Source: Fontibacter flavus (GTDB lineage Bacteria > Bacteroidota > Bacteroidia > Cytophagales > Cyclobacteriaceae). Taken from it: a DNA stretch of 64,000 bases. Position numbers and translations under genes: made by a program. The first letter of the stretch is position 1. The number at the start of each line of letters is the position of its first letter. The stretch covers positions 1-64,000 of the forward strand of contig NZ_JBHLWI010000030.1 of NCBI RefSeq assembly GCF_042432905.1, in the 5' to 3' direction. The notes beneath the pieces are model-generated. The model searched no databases, was not told the DNA's origin, and was given only the letters and a program-made list of their open reading frames with translations. Positions 27,560 to 37,090 of this stretch are shown here, piece after piece.

Positions 27560-28718
27560 ACTGCTCAAGGGAAAAGAAATTTCTATCTACAGAAAACATC
27601 ATTGGATCTTTTCGGGAGCAATAGCACAAAAAGATGAAAGTCTTCAAAATGGTGAACTGGTACAGGTTTTCAGTCAAAAAGATGAATTTCTGGGAATAGG
27701 TCATTTTCAGCATGGCTCTATCATGGTCCGACTGATCAGCTTCAAGGAAGTATTGATAGATGATGTGTTTTGGAATGAAAAAATCCAAAGTGCTTACCAA
27801 GTCAGGAAAAGTTTAGGCTTAATAGACAATCCTGAAACCAATGTTTACAGACTTGTACATGGAGAAGGAGATGGCTTACCCGGTCTGATCATTGACTTTT
27901 ATAATGGCACAGCAGTTATACAAACCCATCACGTGGGCATGTTCAAACATGTCAAGGAAATAGCCAAAGCTTTGCAACATGTATATGGGAGCCAACTGGA
28001 AGCAGTCTATGACAAGAGTGCCGAAACTTTACCAAAAAATATCGGGGTTGAAAACAGGCTCCTTTTGGGAAGTCCTAGCACAAACCTGGTAAAGGAATAT
28101 GGATGTATGTTTGAAATTGATTGGGAAAAAGGTCAAAAAACAGGTTTTTTTGTAGATCAACGAGAAAACAGAAACCTGCTTGCCAAATACAGTACAGGGA
28201 AAAAGGTATTGAACACTTTTTGCTACTCAGGTGGATTTTCTGTTGCTGCACTAAGAGCTGGTGCTACTGAAGTACATTCTGTTGACATCTCGGCAAAAGC
28301 AATTGAATTGACAGATAAGAATGTGGCGTTAAATTCAGATCATAACGGTAAACACCATTCTATAGTAGCAGATGTGATCAAGTATATCCGTGAAATTGAT
28401 CTGGATTTTGACATCATTGTATTGGACCCACCTGCTTTTGCCAAAAACTTAAAAGCAAGGCACAATGCTGTTCAAGCATACAAGAGATTAAATGCAGAAG
28501 CTTTTAAAAGAATCAAACCAGGAGGGATTCTTTTTACTTTTTCCTGTTCTCAGGTGGTAGATAAGCAACTATTTGCTAATACCATCACTGCAGCAGCCAT
28601 GGAAACAGGTAGAAATGTAAGGATTCTTCACTACCTCTCGCAGCCAGGAGATCATCCTATCAATATTTTCCATACTGAAACTGAATATTTGAAAGGACTT
28701 GTTCTTTATGTGGAATAA
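27537..28718 (+). CDS. Class I SAM-dependent 23S rRNA cytosine methyltransferase, RlmI-like
   Basis: Probably methylates a cytosine of 23S rRNA (C1962 in E. coli for RlmI). The frame opens at 27483 inside the symporter gene, but the ATG at 27537 gives the family N-terminus (LPYQKIKLLKGKEISIYRKH), so 393 residues are assigned. A PUA-like domain (about 1-80) precedes a central domain (FEIDWEKGQKTGFFVDQREN) and the Rossmann methyltransferase with LNTFCYSGGFSVAALRAGA, VDISAKAIEL and the catalytic-type IVLDPPAFAK. It is likely co-transcribed with the symporter (23-nt overlap). Confidence 0.9.
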   Translation: MLPYQKIKLLKGKEISIYRKHHWIFSGAIAQKDESLQNGELVQVFSQKDEFLGIGHFQHGSIMVRLISFKEVLIDDVFWNEKIQSAYQVRKSLGLIDNPETNVYRLVHGEGDGLPGLIIDFYNGTAVIQTHHVGMFKHVKEIAKALQHVYGSQLEAVYDKSAETLPKNIGVENRLLLGSPSTNLVKEYGCMFEIDWEKGQKTGFFVDQRENRNLLAKYSTGKKVLNTFCYSGGFSVAALRAGATEVHSVDISAKAIELTDKNVALNSDHNGKHHSIVADVIKYIREIDLDFDIIVLDPPAFAKNLKARHNAVQAYKRLNAEAFKRIKPGGILFTFSCSQVVDKQLFANTITAAAMETGRNVRILHYLSQPGDHPINIFHTETEYLKGLVLYVE

Positions 28719-28820
28719 TTAAAATAAGTCCAAAAAATCAGTTTCATAGGAAACTTTCATCAAAATGTTCCATTTGTAAACGAAATCCGATTATTTTTAA
28801 GATCAAATTAATCAATAATT

Positions 28821-29255
28821 ATGTATATAGGTTTAAAACATTTGCATTCAGGATTGGCCTATCTGGCTTTGGCGGCTTTGGTCATCGTTTTCGTTTATGC
28901 CTTGATCGGCGCGTTGAGCAACAGGGAGTTTACAGAGAAAGATAGAAAATTTGCCTTGATTGCTTTCATTTTATCACATGTTCAACTTTTGGTTGGATTG
29001 GTGCTATATTTTGTCAGTCCACTTGGATTTTCAATCTTAAAAGGTGGAGGCGCTATGTCTGACAGTGCCGCAAGATTAACTGCGGTGGAACATCCTTTGG
29101 TCAACATCATTGCAATTGTAGTCATCACCATTGGTTATTCAAGAGCTAAAAAATTTACTGAAAGCCGGGCTAAGTTCAGATCCATTTATATGCTTTATGC
29201 AATCGGATTGATTCTGATTCTTTCCAGAATTCCTTGGACCAATTGGCTTGGATAA
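28821..29255 (+). CDS. Four-helix membrane protein, cytochrome-b-like family
   Basis: The 144 residues have four hydrophobic helices, an N-terminal GLKHLHSG with His residues, a SHVQLLVGLVLYFVSPLG helix and an EHPLVNIIAIVVITIGYSR helix. The placement of histidines at membrane edges resembles small b-type cytochromes, and homologues in Cytophagales are loosely named cytochrome B. Haem binding is not proven. It has its own space upstream and is followed by a strong terminator. Confidence 0.7.
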   Translation: MYIGLKHLHSGLAYLALAALVIVFVYALIGALSNREFTEKDRKFALIAFILSHVQLLVGLVLYFVSPLGFSILKGGGAMSDSAARLTAVEHPLVNIIAIVVITIGYSRAKKFTESRAKFRSIYMLYAIGLILILSRIPWTNWLG

Positions 29256-29260
29256 TCTTA

Positions 29261-29292
29261 AAAAAACCGCTGAAGATCTTCAGCGGTTTTTT
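29261..29292. terminator. Bidirectional rho-independent terminator
   Basis: A near-perfect palindrome: A-run, ACCGCTGAAG, GATC centre, CTTCAGCGGT, T-run. It lies between convergent genes ending at 29255 and 29303 and should stop transcription in both directions. Confidence 0.9.
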
Positions 29293-29302
29293 TCGAATAA
29301 TG

Positions 29303-32300
29303 TTAATTGTCTCTATCCTTCCTTAAACCGATTTGGTAATTGTCAGGAGTTCCTTTCATATTGACATTTACAAACCTTACTCTTTTACTTTCATCTCTGA
29401 ATACGATTGCATCCTCTTGATCAGGATCAATTTCATCTTTGTTTTTTCCACCGAATAATGAGCGAAAACCTACTTGTGTAACCAGCCCTAAAGGAATTCG
29501 GATAAAATAGTCCATATTCAAATCCAGACTTTGTTTTCCCGACAACTCAATAAAACCTAAACTCGAATTAATATTCATTCTTGGGATATTCAAAACCCCA
29601 TCTTTGAGTTCAAAAGAATTCGACAAAGTATCAAACCTTACATTATTAAGGTTTTTGTCTTTAAAATATTCACCCATTGCCTGAAGAGGAGTAAAGTTGA
29701 CAAGCCTTCCTTTAAAAACTGTCAGGCTCATCTTGGCTTCAGATTTTTCGATAATTGGGGTAAGGTCCGGATGAACCAAAAATTTACTTTCAATGGTGCC
29801 AGAAACCATCCCATGCAGATTTTCATTGATCAAATAATCCTGTCCAAAATTTTCAAACTTGAATAGGAGTTTATCGAGATCAACCTTATCAGCTACCAAG
29901 TTGCTATAAAAATAGATTTCCTTAGGATTTGAACCGTTAAAGTAACCTTTGACTCCTAAGCGACCATCTGCAGCTTTCAAAGCTAGGGTATCCAAATAGA
30001 AAAAATGGTCTGTGGTTGTTCTCCCTTTAAAAGAAACATTTTCCAACCAAAATGTATGGTAATTCAACTTACCCACATCTGCGGTAAAATCCATTTCAGA
30101 AAATGGAAGCTCAAAAATATTGAATGCTTCTTCGTGACTGCTGTCCTGTTCGAAACCTTCAAAGCCCATCAAAGCATCAAGGTCCATGCGTTCCGAATTT
30201 AGCTTGAAATAGTTCTTTGGATGATTCCTCAAAGCTTTTTCGCCTAAATAATATCCCAATTGAATATTAAAATCTGAGACACCCATTTTGCCTCCAAAAT
30301 TTTCAAGCGTCAGATAATGATTTTCATAGTGAAGACGTCCTTTAAATTTTTCCAACTTCAAAGGATGAAGGCTCATTCTACCTTCTAAATGGTTAAGCCA
30401 AAGGTCAGCGGATTGGAATTTTTCCAGATAATTAAGATCCAATGCCCCTCTGATCTTCAATCCGTCAATTTCTTCCTTTTGATAATCTTTAGGCAGGTAA
30501 TTTTCTCCTGCATAAGTCAAAAGATCATATATAGCCAAATGGTTGGAAACAAGATCAAATTCAAACCTACTTTTTCCTGATGGTGATTCCTGAAACCATT
30601 TTGAATAATTGTCAAGTTTACCAGAAAAATGAAAATCAGATTTATCAATTTCCCCGGTAAAATCAATCACAGCAAGATCATGATCACTGATCAGTATATC
30701 TGCATGAAAATCATGAAAGGCATGTGGGAAGTTTTGAAGCTTAGCATGAAAGTCTTCAATAAAAAATTCACCTTTCGGTAAATGCACAAAATTTTTCAAT
30801 TCCCACCCGCTTGACTCAAATGCCAATTTGATTTCAAAGTCAGAAATAACTTCTTTGGTGGCAGCACTATCAAAAGCCAAAAGTTGCTCAAGATCAATTA
30901 AATTCGATACTGCATTTAATTTAGCTTTTACCATTCTATGATCACCATGCAAAATGGCAGGGAAGTCTTGGATAATTCCTGTAAATGAAAAATCAGAATC
31001 CCCAATCTGAAAAGTAGCCTTTTCTAAGGCAATGTCTCCATTAACCATAGAAGCATAAACATTGGCATCTGAAATCGGCAGATGATAATCCGGCAATGAA
31101 AACTTCAGATTATTGACAATTAACTCACTTTTAACACTGTTTTCAATGCCTGCTATCCCCGGTACTTCCATATCCACCAATTCATCAAAATCCATGTTTA
31201 CAATCACCTGACCTCTAATACCTTCCAATCCCTCTATCTCAAAAAATTCACCTAGAAATCCTAAGTCTAGGTCGGCGTTAACATTGATATTTATAAAGGG
31301 ATTAATGAAATCCCTGATAATCAGTTTACCTTTAAAAGTCCCCTGATCAGGTTTGGCGTTAAAATTCAACAATTGAAACTCAGATGTTTTAAGGCTTCTT
31401 TCTTCACCATTTGTATAAAAACCAACAAACCTTAAATCTTCGACTTTTTTCCCAACTGTAGGATTTAAGAAATAAGCATTGTCACAACCAAACTCAAGGG
31501 CAATTTCAGGCACATTACCATTAGCCGATTTTCCTCTCACCCTTCCTTGGAAATAAACATCGCCTTGGTTCTTATATCTTTTTAAGGCATTTCCGGTCTC
31601 GTTTGGTAAAAAAGCTGCCAATAATGAAAAATCGGACTTCTCCCCTGCTATCCGTAGGTCTAAATCAATGTCATCATCAAGATCAACCTCACCTATTAAT
31701 GAAAATTGTGCTTCCTCCAGGCGCAGTTTTGAATTTCGAATCATCAAAAAAGCCTCGTTTTGATCATAATCCAATACTAAATCCAAATTGATGTGCTTTT
31801 GAGAGAAAAATGTAGGTAAGCCTTCTTCTATGATATCCAAAATCAATTCACTATCCAATTTGGCAAAAATATGATCATCCTCGATTTTTAGTGTAGCAAT
31901 AACATCTTCTATTTGAGTTGAAATGACGCTTTTGCTCAATAAATCCTGAAAATCGATATGAAAATCCCTGATTTTTACTGCAGACAAATCAATTTTAATA
32001 TCTTCTTCATTTACTGAGTCTGAAGGCTCATACAGCCCTTTTGCTGTAAGTAAATTAATCTTTCCATCTTCAGCTTTTTGGAGATTTAAATTACCTCCTG
32101 AAAGTTTTATGGATTTGATACGGTTTTTTCCGCTGAGCAAGTCAAACACACTAAAACCTAAATAAATATCACTTGCAAAATAGATGGTATCCTGTTTTTC
32201 TATTTTGTCTGCATAAAACACCACATCCCGAAGGTCTACAGAAATGTAGGGAAAGTTGGCAAATACTGAAATGTAGGAGTCCTTTACTTCAAGCTGTCCT

Positions 32301-32440
32301 TTAAAACCTTCATTTAGACCGCTAATTGCTTTCTGTGTAAGTGGCCTTTGATTCTTGTACAAAATGACAATGGAAATCAAGGGCAAAATGGAAAGAAGTA
32401 CCAGGATAATTAAAACAATGCGCCACTTTTTCAGTCTCAT
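29303..32440 (-). CDS. AsmA-family inner-membrane/periplasmic protein
   Basis: Large AsmA-like protein, a family implicated in lipid transport between membranes and in outer-membrane homeostasis. From the ATG at 32440 it has 1045 residues: one N-terminal membrane anchor (WRIVLIILVLLSILPLISIV), then a very long stretch of alternating beta-strands with repeated patterns such as DLRIAGEKSDFSLLAAFLP and the C-terminal AsmA signature LGFIELSGKQSLDLNMDYFI. The earlier frame start at 32473 adds 11 residues before the basic-hydrophobic anchor and is less likely. It is monocistronic and ends at the bidirectional terminator. Confidence 0.85.
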   Translation of the reverse strand: MRLKKWRIVLIILVLLSILPLISIVILYKNQRPLTQKAISGLNEGFKGQLEVKDSYISVFANFPYISVDLRDVVFYADKIEKQDTIYFASDIYLGFSVFDLLSGKNRIKSIKLSGGNLNLQKAEDGKINLLTAKGLYEPSDSVNEEDIKIDLSAVKIRDFHIDFQDLLSKSVISTQIEDVIATLKIEDDHIFAKLDSELILDIIEEGLPTFFSQKHINLDLVLDYDQNEAFLMIRNSKLRLEEAQFSLIGEVDLDDDIDLDLRIAGEKSDFSLLAAFLPNETGNALKRYKNQGDVYFQGRVRGKSANGNVPEIALEFGCDNAYFLNPTVGKKVEDLRFVGFYTNGEERSLKTSEFQLLNFNAKPDQGTFKGKLIIRDFINPFININVNADLDLGFLGEFFEIEGLEGIRGQVIVNMDFDELVDMEVPGIAGIENSVKSELIVNNLKFSLPDYHLPISDANVYASMVNGDIALEKATFQIGDSDFSFTGIIQDFPAILHGDHRMVKAKLNAVSNLIDLEQLLAFDSAATKEVISDFEIKLAFESSGWELKNFVHLPKGEFFIEDFHAKLQNFPHAFHDFHADILISDHDLAVIDFTGEIDKSDFHFSGKLDNYSKWFQESPSGKSRFEFDLVSNHLAIYDLLTYAGENYLPKDYQKEEIDGLKIRGALDLNYLEKFQSADLWLNHLEGRMSLHPLKLEKFKGRLHYENHYLTLENFGGKMGVSDFNIQLGYYLGEKALRNHPKNYFKLNSERMDLDALMGFEGFEQDSSHEEAFNIFELPFSEMDFTADVGKLNYHTFWLENVSFKGRTTTDHFFYLDTLALKAADGRLGVKGYFNGSNPKEIYFYSNLVADKVDLDKLLFKFENFGQDYLINENLHGMVSGTIESKFLVHPDLTPIIEKSEAKMSLTVFKGRLVNFTPLQAMGEYFKDKNLNNVRFDTLSNSFELKDGVLNIPRMNINSSLGFIELSGKQSLDLNMDYFIRIPLGLVTQVGFRSLFGGKNKDEIDPDQEDAIVFRDESKRVRFVNVNMKGTPDNYQIGLRKDRDN

Positions 32441-32635
32441 AAAACTTATTCTCAATATTTGGGTGAAAAACACAAAAAAAGCTCATGTGGTTTTAAAGGC
32501 CAAGGAAAACCTATTTATTTTGAAAAAATAGGTAGCTTATAAAAGCGCAAAACATGTAATCAAAGGAAATCATAAGTAAACACAAGGCCAATATTAATCA
32601 ATTTGAACCGGGAAAAAATCTCAAGTAAATATAAC

Positions 32636-33091
32636 TCAACCCAACCTCGGGCTTTCAATTAGTCTTCTGTGATAATTCACCTGTCCTAAATGATAATTCA
32701 AATGACTGACCAGATGGACCATAAAGTATTCGTAAGTCATGGGGTATCCAAATTCTTCCAATGGGTATTTTCGAGAAAACCAATCTTCGGGAAATTTGAG
32801 CAGGGCATTTGAAATGGTCTGTTTGGTTTCCTCAATCTGATTTAAAATTTCATCTCTTGATACTCCTTTAAGAGAAAACTCCGCCGCTCTATTTCGGATA
32901 TAACCTGTGTTTCCCATTTCTGAACCAATATAATGGTTCAGGTTGCCTATAATATGAAACGCCAAATTACCTGCTGAATTTGAAATATTTCCTGAGATCT
33001 TCCAGATATTATCTTCAACATCGTACAATTTCAATTCCTTTTTCAACTTATCTAAGTCTCTGTTAAAAAAGAAAATCAATGAGTCTTTCAT
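32636..33091 (-). CDS. DinB-family protein
   Basis: Four-helix-bundle metalloprotein of 151 residues with the DinB-type His triad: His in NLAFHIIGNLNHYIG and the pair in MVHLVSHLNYHLGQVNYHRR. Families of this fold include bacillithiol- or mycothiol-dependent transferases; since bshB1 occurs in this window, a thiol-S-transferase role is possible but unproven. An upstream TTG at 33100 could also start translation, but the ATG at 33091 is preferred. It follows the phosphofructokinase gene by 10 nt, probably in the same transcript. Confidence 0.82.
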   Translation of the reverse strand: MKDSLIFFFNRDLDKLKKELKLYDVEDNIWKISGNISNSAGNLAFHIIGNLNHYIGSEMGNTGYIRNRAAEFSLKGVSRDEILNQIEETKQTISNALLKFPEDWFSRKYPLEEFGYPMTYEYFMVHLVSHLNYHLGQVNYHRRLIESPRLG

Positions 33092-33101
33092 ACAATCCAA
33101 T

Positions 33102-34193
33102 TTAATCTCCGAAAATAATACCTAATGATTTGGCCCCATTGACCAAAAAACTATTTGGATTTACAGTTTTATTCTCTTTTGTCGCATCTTCCAAAGGAAC
33201 TGATGTAAAATCATTGTTGGTGTAGGATACCATCTTTCCAAACTTACCTTTTTGAACCATTTCAAAGGCTTTCACACCAAACATGGATGCCAAAACCCTA
33301 TCGAAGGCAGTGGGTATTCCCCCACGTTGCACATGGCCAAGAATGGTCTCCCTTATTTCAACCTTCACGCCAGCTTGTTTCAATTGGTCTGAAAGGGTAA
33401 AAGCCACTCCACCTAACCGGATATGTCGCGAACCTTCCTCTGGACTTCTAGACACTACAGAGCCTTCTTTTGGCTTTGCTCCTTCGGCCACCACAATATT
33501 GACAAAACCTCTTCCCTTTTCATACCTGGACTCAATTTTTTCAACCAATTTATTGATATCGTAAGGTATTTCCGGAATCAAACAGATTTCCGCACCACCT
33601 GCTATTGCCGTATGAACCGCGATCCAACCTGCATCCCTGCCCATAACTTCCATAATCATCACCCGATGGTGGCTTTCTGCTGTTGTAACAAGTTTGTCAA
33701 AACTTTCTGTAGCTATCTGTACGGCTGTTTGAAATCCAAAAGTCAGATCTGTTCCCGCAAGATCATTGTCAATCGTTTTTGGAACACCGACAATAGGCAA
33801 TCCATGATCAAATAATGCTTTGGAAATGCCCTGAGACCCATCACCACCTATACTGATGACTGCATCAAAACCTAAGTTTTTGATCCTTTCTGCAAGTTCT
33901 TTTGTCCTATCTACCAATTGAATATTCCCATGTTCGTCCTTGACAGGATAGTGCAAAGGATCAGCTTTATTGGTGGTTTTGAGAATAGTACCGCCTTTGA
34001 CATGAATTCCTGCTGTTTTATTACGAGATAACTTCATAATTCTGGGAGGATCAGCCCATACGCCGTTAAATGCTTCCATGCTACCGTAAACTTCCCACTC
34101 TTTGGATTTTTTGGCACTTTTATAAATCCCTCTGATGACTGCATTTAGCCCTGGAGCATCTCCTCCTCCCGTGGCAATTAAAAGTTTCTTCAT
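33102..34193 (-). CDS. pfkA: 6-phosphofructokinase
   Basis: Phosphorylates fructose 6-phosphate in glycolysis. The 363 residues from the ATG at 34193 show LIATGGGDAPGLNAVIRG at the N-terminus, ISIGGDGSQG, VGVPKTIDNDLAGTD with the catalytic Asp, and MEVMGRDAGWIAVHTA. The Gly after GGD points to ATP rather than pyrophosphate as donor, whereas the Lys of PKTIDND (Gly in E. coli PfkA) is shared with pyrophosphate-using enzymes. This combination occurs in a bacterial group usually annotated as ATP-dependent. The DinB-like gene follows closely. Confidence 0.93.
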   Translation of the reverse strand: MKKLLIATGGGDAPGLNAVIRGIYKSAKKSKEWEVYGSMEAFNGVWADPPRIMKLSRNKTAGIHVKGGTILKTTNKADPLHYPVKDEHGNIQLVDRTKELAERIKNLGFDAVISIGGDGSQGISKALFDHGLPIVGVPKTIDNDLAGTDLTFGFQTAVQIATESFDKLVTTAESHHRVMIMEVMGRDAGWIAVHTAIAGGAEICLIPEIPYDINKLVEKIESRYEKGRGFVNIVVAEGAKPKEGSVVSRSPEEGSRHIRLGGVAFTLSDQLKQAGVKVEIRETILGHVQRGGIPTAFDRVLASMFGVKAFEMVQKGKFGKMVSYTNNDFTSVPLEDATKENKTVNPNSFLVNGAKSLGIIFGD

Positions 34194-34298
34194 ATGATAA
34201 AACAAATTCGATGTCTATGCAACTTACGAAAAACTAGATGAAAATCTATTACATAAATTATCCTTATCTTGTAGTTCTAATCAATTTTTAGTGTTACC

Positions 34299-35036
34299 AT
34301 GGAAAAAGATATCAAGATAGCGGTATTAATCGACGCAGATAACGTGTCCTCACATCCCATCAAAGAAATGATGGAAGAAATAGCCAAATACGGAAACCCA
34401 ACTATTAAAAGAATTTTTGGTGATTGGACCAAACCGCAATTGGGAAAGTGGAAAAACGTCCTTTTGGAAAATGCCATCACTCCTATCCAACAATACGGCT
34501 ATACTGTTGGTAAAAACGCAACTGATTCTGCCATGATTATTGACGCCATGGATATCCTCTATTCAGAAAAAGTCGATGGATTCTGTTTGGTTTCAAGTGA
34601 CAGTGATTTTACCAAACTGGCAACACGATTGAGAGAAGCAGGTATGTTGGTCATTGGAATGGGTGAAAAAAAGACACCTGAACCTTTCATCGTTGCCTGT
34701 GATAAATTTATCTATGTGGAAATACTCCAAAATCAGGAACAAGAAGTAAGCGGGGACAAATCGAAATCAAAACCAAAACCTCAGGTTGATAAAATCACTC
34801 CAAAATTAATTCGCTTAATTCATAATACCATTTCAGATCTTGCTGATGACGATGGTTGGGCATTTATGGGTGATGTAGGCAACCTGATCCAAAAAAAACA
34901 GCCTAATTTTGATTCCAGAAATTATGGTTTTCAAAAGCTCACCCCATTAATCAGTTCTATTCCTTCTTTTGAAATAGAGCAGAGAGAAAGCACAAGGGGA
35001 AGACATAAATTGATTTTTGTCCGAAATAAAGATTGA
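34299..35036 (+). CDS. NYN-domain RNase-like protein with C-terminal LOTUS (OST-HTH) domain
   Basis: The 245 residues have a LabA/DUF88-type NYN domain (about 5-150) with acidic motifs IAVLIDADNVSS, ATDSAMIIDAMD and VSSDSDFTKLA, a PIN-like nuclease fold expected to act on RNA. A short charged linker (KSKSKPKPQ) leads to a winged-helix OST-HTH/LOTUS domain (about 165-240, LIRLIHNTISDLADDDGW). Such architecture suggests targeted RNA cleavage or decay; the substrate is unknown. It is transcribed divergently from the phosphofructokinase gene. A TATCTTG element about 25 nt upstream could be the -7 box. Confidence 0.88.
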   Translation: MEKDIKIAVLIDADNVSSHPIKEMMEEIAKYGNPTIKRIFGDWTKPQLGKWKNVLLENAITPIQQYGYTVGKNATDSAMIIDAMDILYSEKVDGFCLVSSDSDFTKLATRLREAGMLVIGMGEKKTPEPFIVACDKFIYVEILQNQEQEVSGDKSKSKPKPQVDKITPKLIRLIHNTISDLADDDGWAFMGDVGNLIQKKQPNFDSRNYGFQKLTPLISSIPSFEIEQRESTRGRHKLIFVRNKD

Positions 35037-35127
35037 AGTATTACTTTTGTGAACCAATTAACTTGAAGAAAAGTTGATATTATCGTGAAACCTCATGGGC
35101 CTTGAACCCATGAATAATTTCAATCTC

Positions 35128-36342
35128 ATGGAAAACAAAAAAAGAGTAGTCGTTGGACTATCAGGTGGCGTAGATTCCTCAGTGGCTGCCTATTTACTCA
35201 AAGAACAGGGTTATGAAGTCATCGGCATGTTCATGAAGAACTGGCACGATGAGACTGTTACCATTTCTAACGAATGTCCCTGGATGGAGGACAGCACTGA
35301 TGCCATGTTGGTTGCTGAGAAGTTAGACATCCCATTCCAGGCCATAGATCTCAGCGAAGAATACAGAGAAAGGATTGTGGACTATATGTTTTCCGAATAC
35401 GAAAACGGAAGAACCCCTAATCCTGATATCCTGTGCAATAGGGAAATCAAGTTTGATATTTTTCTCAAAGCCGCCCAAAAGCTAAAAGCAGATTTTGTAG
35501 CTACAGGACATTACTGTCAAAAGGGCGAGGTCAAGGCAAATGGGAAAACCGTGTACCAACTTTTGGCTGGAGCTGATCCAAATAAGGATCAGAGTTATTT
35601 CTTATGCCAACTTGACCAAGATCAACTCTCCAAAGCGCTTTTCCCAATCGGCCACCTTCAAAAATCTGAGGTCCGTAAAATAGCCAAAGAACAAGATCTG
35701 ATCACGGCTGATAAAAAAGATAGTCAGGGTCTGTGTTTTATTGGAAAAGTCAGGCTTCCTGAATTCCTGCAACAGCAACTCAAACCAAAAAAAGGAGACA
35801 TTTATGTAATACCTGAAAATCATCCTGTTTACTCCAGATCGGCTCAGATACCGGCTGGAATTGATCCGGATGATTATGATCAGGAAACATTAGACATGAT
35901 ATGCTTACCCTTGAAATATGAATTTAACCAGGGTAACAAAATCGGGGAACACAACGGCGCCCATTACTTCACTGTAGGACAAAGAAAAGGATTGCAGGTT
36001 GGTGGCACTGGAAAACCCCTTTTTGTGATTGCAACTGATACGAGAGAAAACATCATTTACACTGGTCTTGGAGAAGAGCATCCAGGACTGAATAGGTATG
36101 GCTTATTTGTACCCAAAAAAGATATCCATTGGATCAGGCAAGACTTGAAGCTTCAGGAAGGTCATAATGCAAGATATCAGGCCAGAATTCGTTACAGACA
36201 GCCCCTTACGTGGGCTACATTAATAATGCGGGAAAATGGCCTCTATGTGCTTTTTGATGAGCCCCAGAGAGGAATTGCTTCGGGGCAATTCGTTGCCTGG
36301 TATGACGGTAAAGAAACAATTGGATCAGGAGTAATCTCTTGA
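35128..36342 (+). CDS. mnmA: tRNA 2-thiouridylase
   Basis: Thiolates U34 of tRNA-Lys, -Glu and -Gln. The frame opens at 35095, but the ATG at 35128 places the PP-loop at the usual position (VVVGLSGGVDSSVAAYLL); this gives 404 residues. Catalytic Cys103 lies in NPDILCNREIKF and Cys203 in DSQGLCFIGKV; GQRKGLQVGG and the C-terminal ASGQFVAWY segment are family marks. The protein carries an extra stretch (IPENHPVYSRSAQIPAGIDP and onward, about 225-265) compared with E. coli MnmA. It precedes the pseudouridine synthase gene by 16 nt. Confidence 0.95.
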   Translation: MENKKRVVVGLSGGVDSSVAAYLLKEQGYEVIGMFMKNWHDETVTISNECPWMEDSTDAMLVAEKLDIPFQAIDLSEEYRERIVDYMFSEYENGRTPNPDILCNREIKFDIFLKAAQKLKADFVATGHYCQKGEVKANGKTVYQLLAGADPNKDQSYFLCQLDQDQLSKALFPIGHLQKSEVRKIAKEQDLITADKKDSQGLCFIGKVRLPEFLQQQLKPKKGDIYVIPENHPVYSRSAQIPAGIDPDDYDQETLDMICLPLKYEFNQGNKIGEHNGAHYFTVGQRKGLQVGGTGKPLFVIATDTRENIIYTGLGEEHPGLNRYGLFVPKKDIHWIRQDLKLQEGHNARYQARIRYRQPLTWATLIMRENGLYVLFDEPQRGIASGQFVAWYDGKETIGSGVIS

Positions 36343-36358
36343 AAGTAATGCTGGAAAG

Positions 36359-37090
36359 TTGAAAAATAAACTAGAGATTTTATTTGAAGATGACTATTAC
36401 ATCGCCATCAACAAACCTGCTGGAGTGTTGGTTCATAGAACCAGCATTGCTAAAGACGAGGAAGAGTTATTGGCGGTTCAGCTTTTACGGGATCAAATAG
36501 GAAAAAAAGTTTATCCTTTACATAGAATAGATAGACCAACTTCAGGGGTTTTGCTATTTGCAAAAAGCCCTGAAGCAACCTCTCTACTCCAACCTTTGTT
36601 TCCCACTGACGCAGTCAAAAAATATTACCTTTCAATCGTCAGAGGGCATTTATCAGAAGACTATGGTATAATTGATCATCCTCTCAAGAAAAAACTGTAT
36701 GGCGAATTGCAGGAGGCACAAACTGAATATTGGTCTTTAAGTAAATCCGAAATACCTTTTGCATCCTCAGTAAAATATTCTAGCAGTAGATATTCTCTGA
36801 TTAAACTTTATCCCCATACAGGCAGGATGCATCAAATCCGAAGGCATATGGCACATGCAAGGCATTATGTGATCGGAGACACTGCCCATGGGGACAATAA
36901 GCAAAACAACTTTTTCAGGAAACAATTCTCCCTCAATAATATGCTGCTGCATGCATGGAAATTGGGCTTTTTTCATCCTTATGAAAAAAAATACATAGAT
37001 ATTACAGCATGCTTACCATCTTATTTTATTAAAACTCTTCATGATCTTGGGTTGGATTCAGTTGAGGTTAATTCCCAGCACAAGTCCTAA
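36359..37090 (+). CDS. RluA/TruC-type pseudouridine synthase
   Basis: Converts uridine to pseudouridine in structured RNA; most similar in size and layout to TruC (tRNA U65). The 243 residues show the catalytic Asp in HRIDRPTSGVLLFAKSP and the GRMHQIRRHMAHARH motif; N- and C-terminal RNA-binding additions are absent. Translation starts at TTG (36359), since no ATG lies near and the N-terminus LEILFEDDYYIAINKPAGVL is the family start. It follows mnmA by 16 nt, linking two tRNA-modification genes. Its 3' end overlaps the convergent lipoprotein gene by 33 nt. Confidence 0.9.
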   Translation: MKNKLEILFEDDYYIAINKPAGVLVHRTSIAKDEEELLAVQLLRDQIGKKVYPLHRIDRPTSGVLLFAKSPEATSLLQPLFPTDAVKKYYLSIVRGHLSEDYGIIDHPLKKKLYGELQEAQTEYWSLSKSEIPFASSVKYSSSRYSLIKLYPHTGRMHQIRRHMAHARHYVIGDTAHGDNKQNNFFRKQFSLNNMLLHAWKLGFFHPYEKKYIDITACLPSYFIKTLHDLGLDSVEVNSQHKS

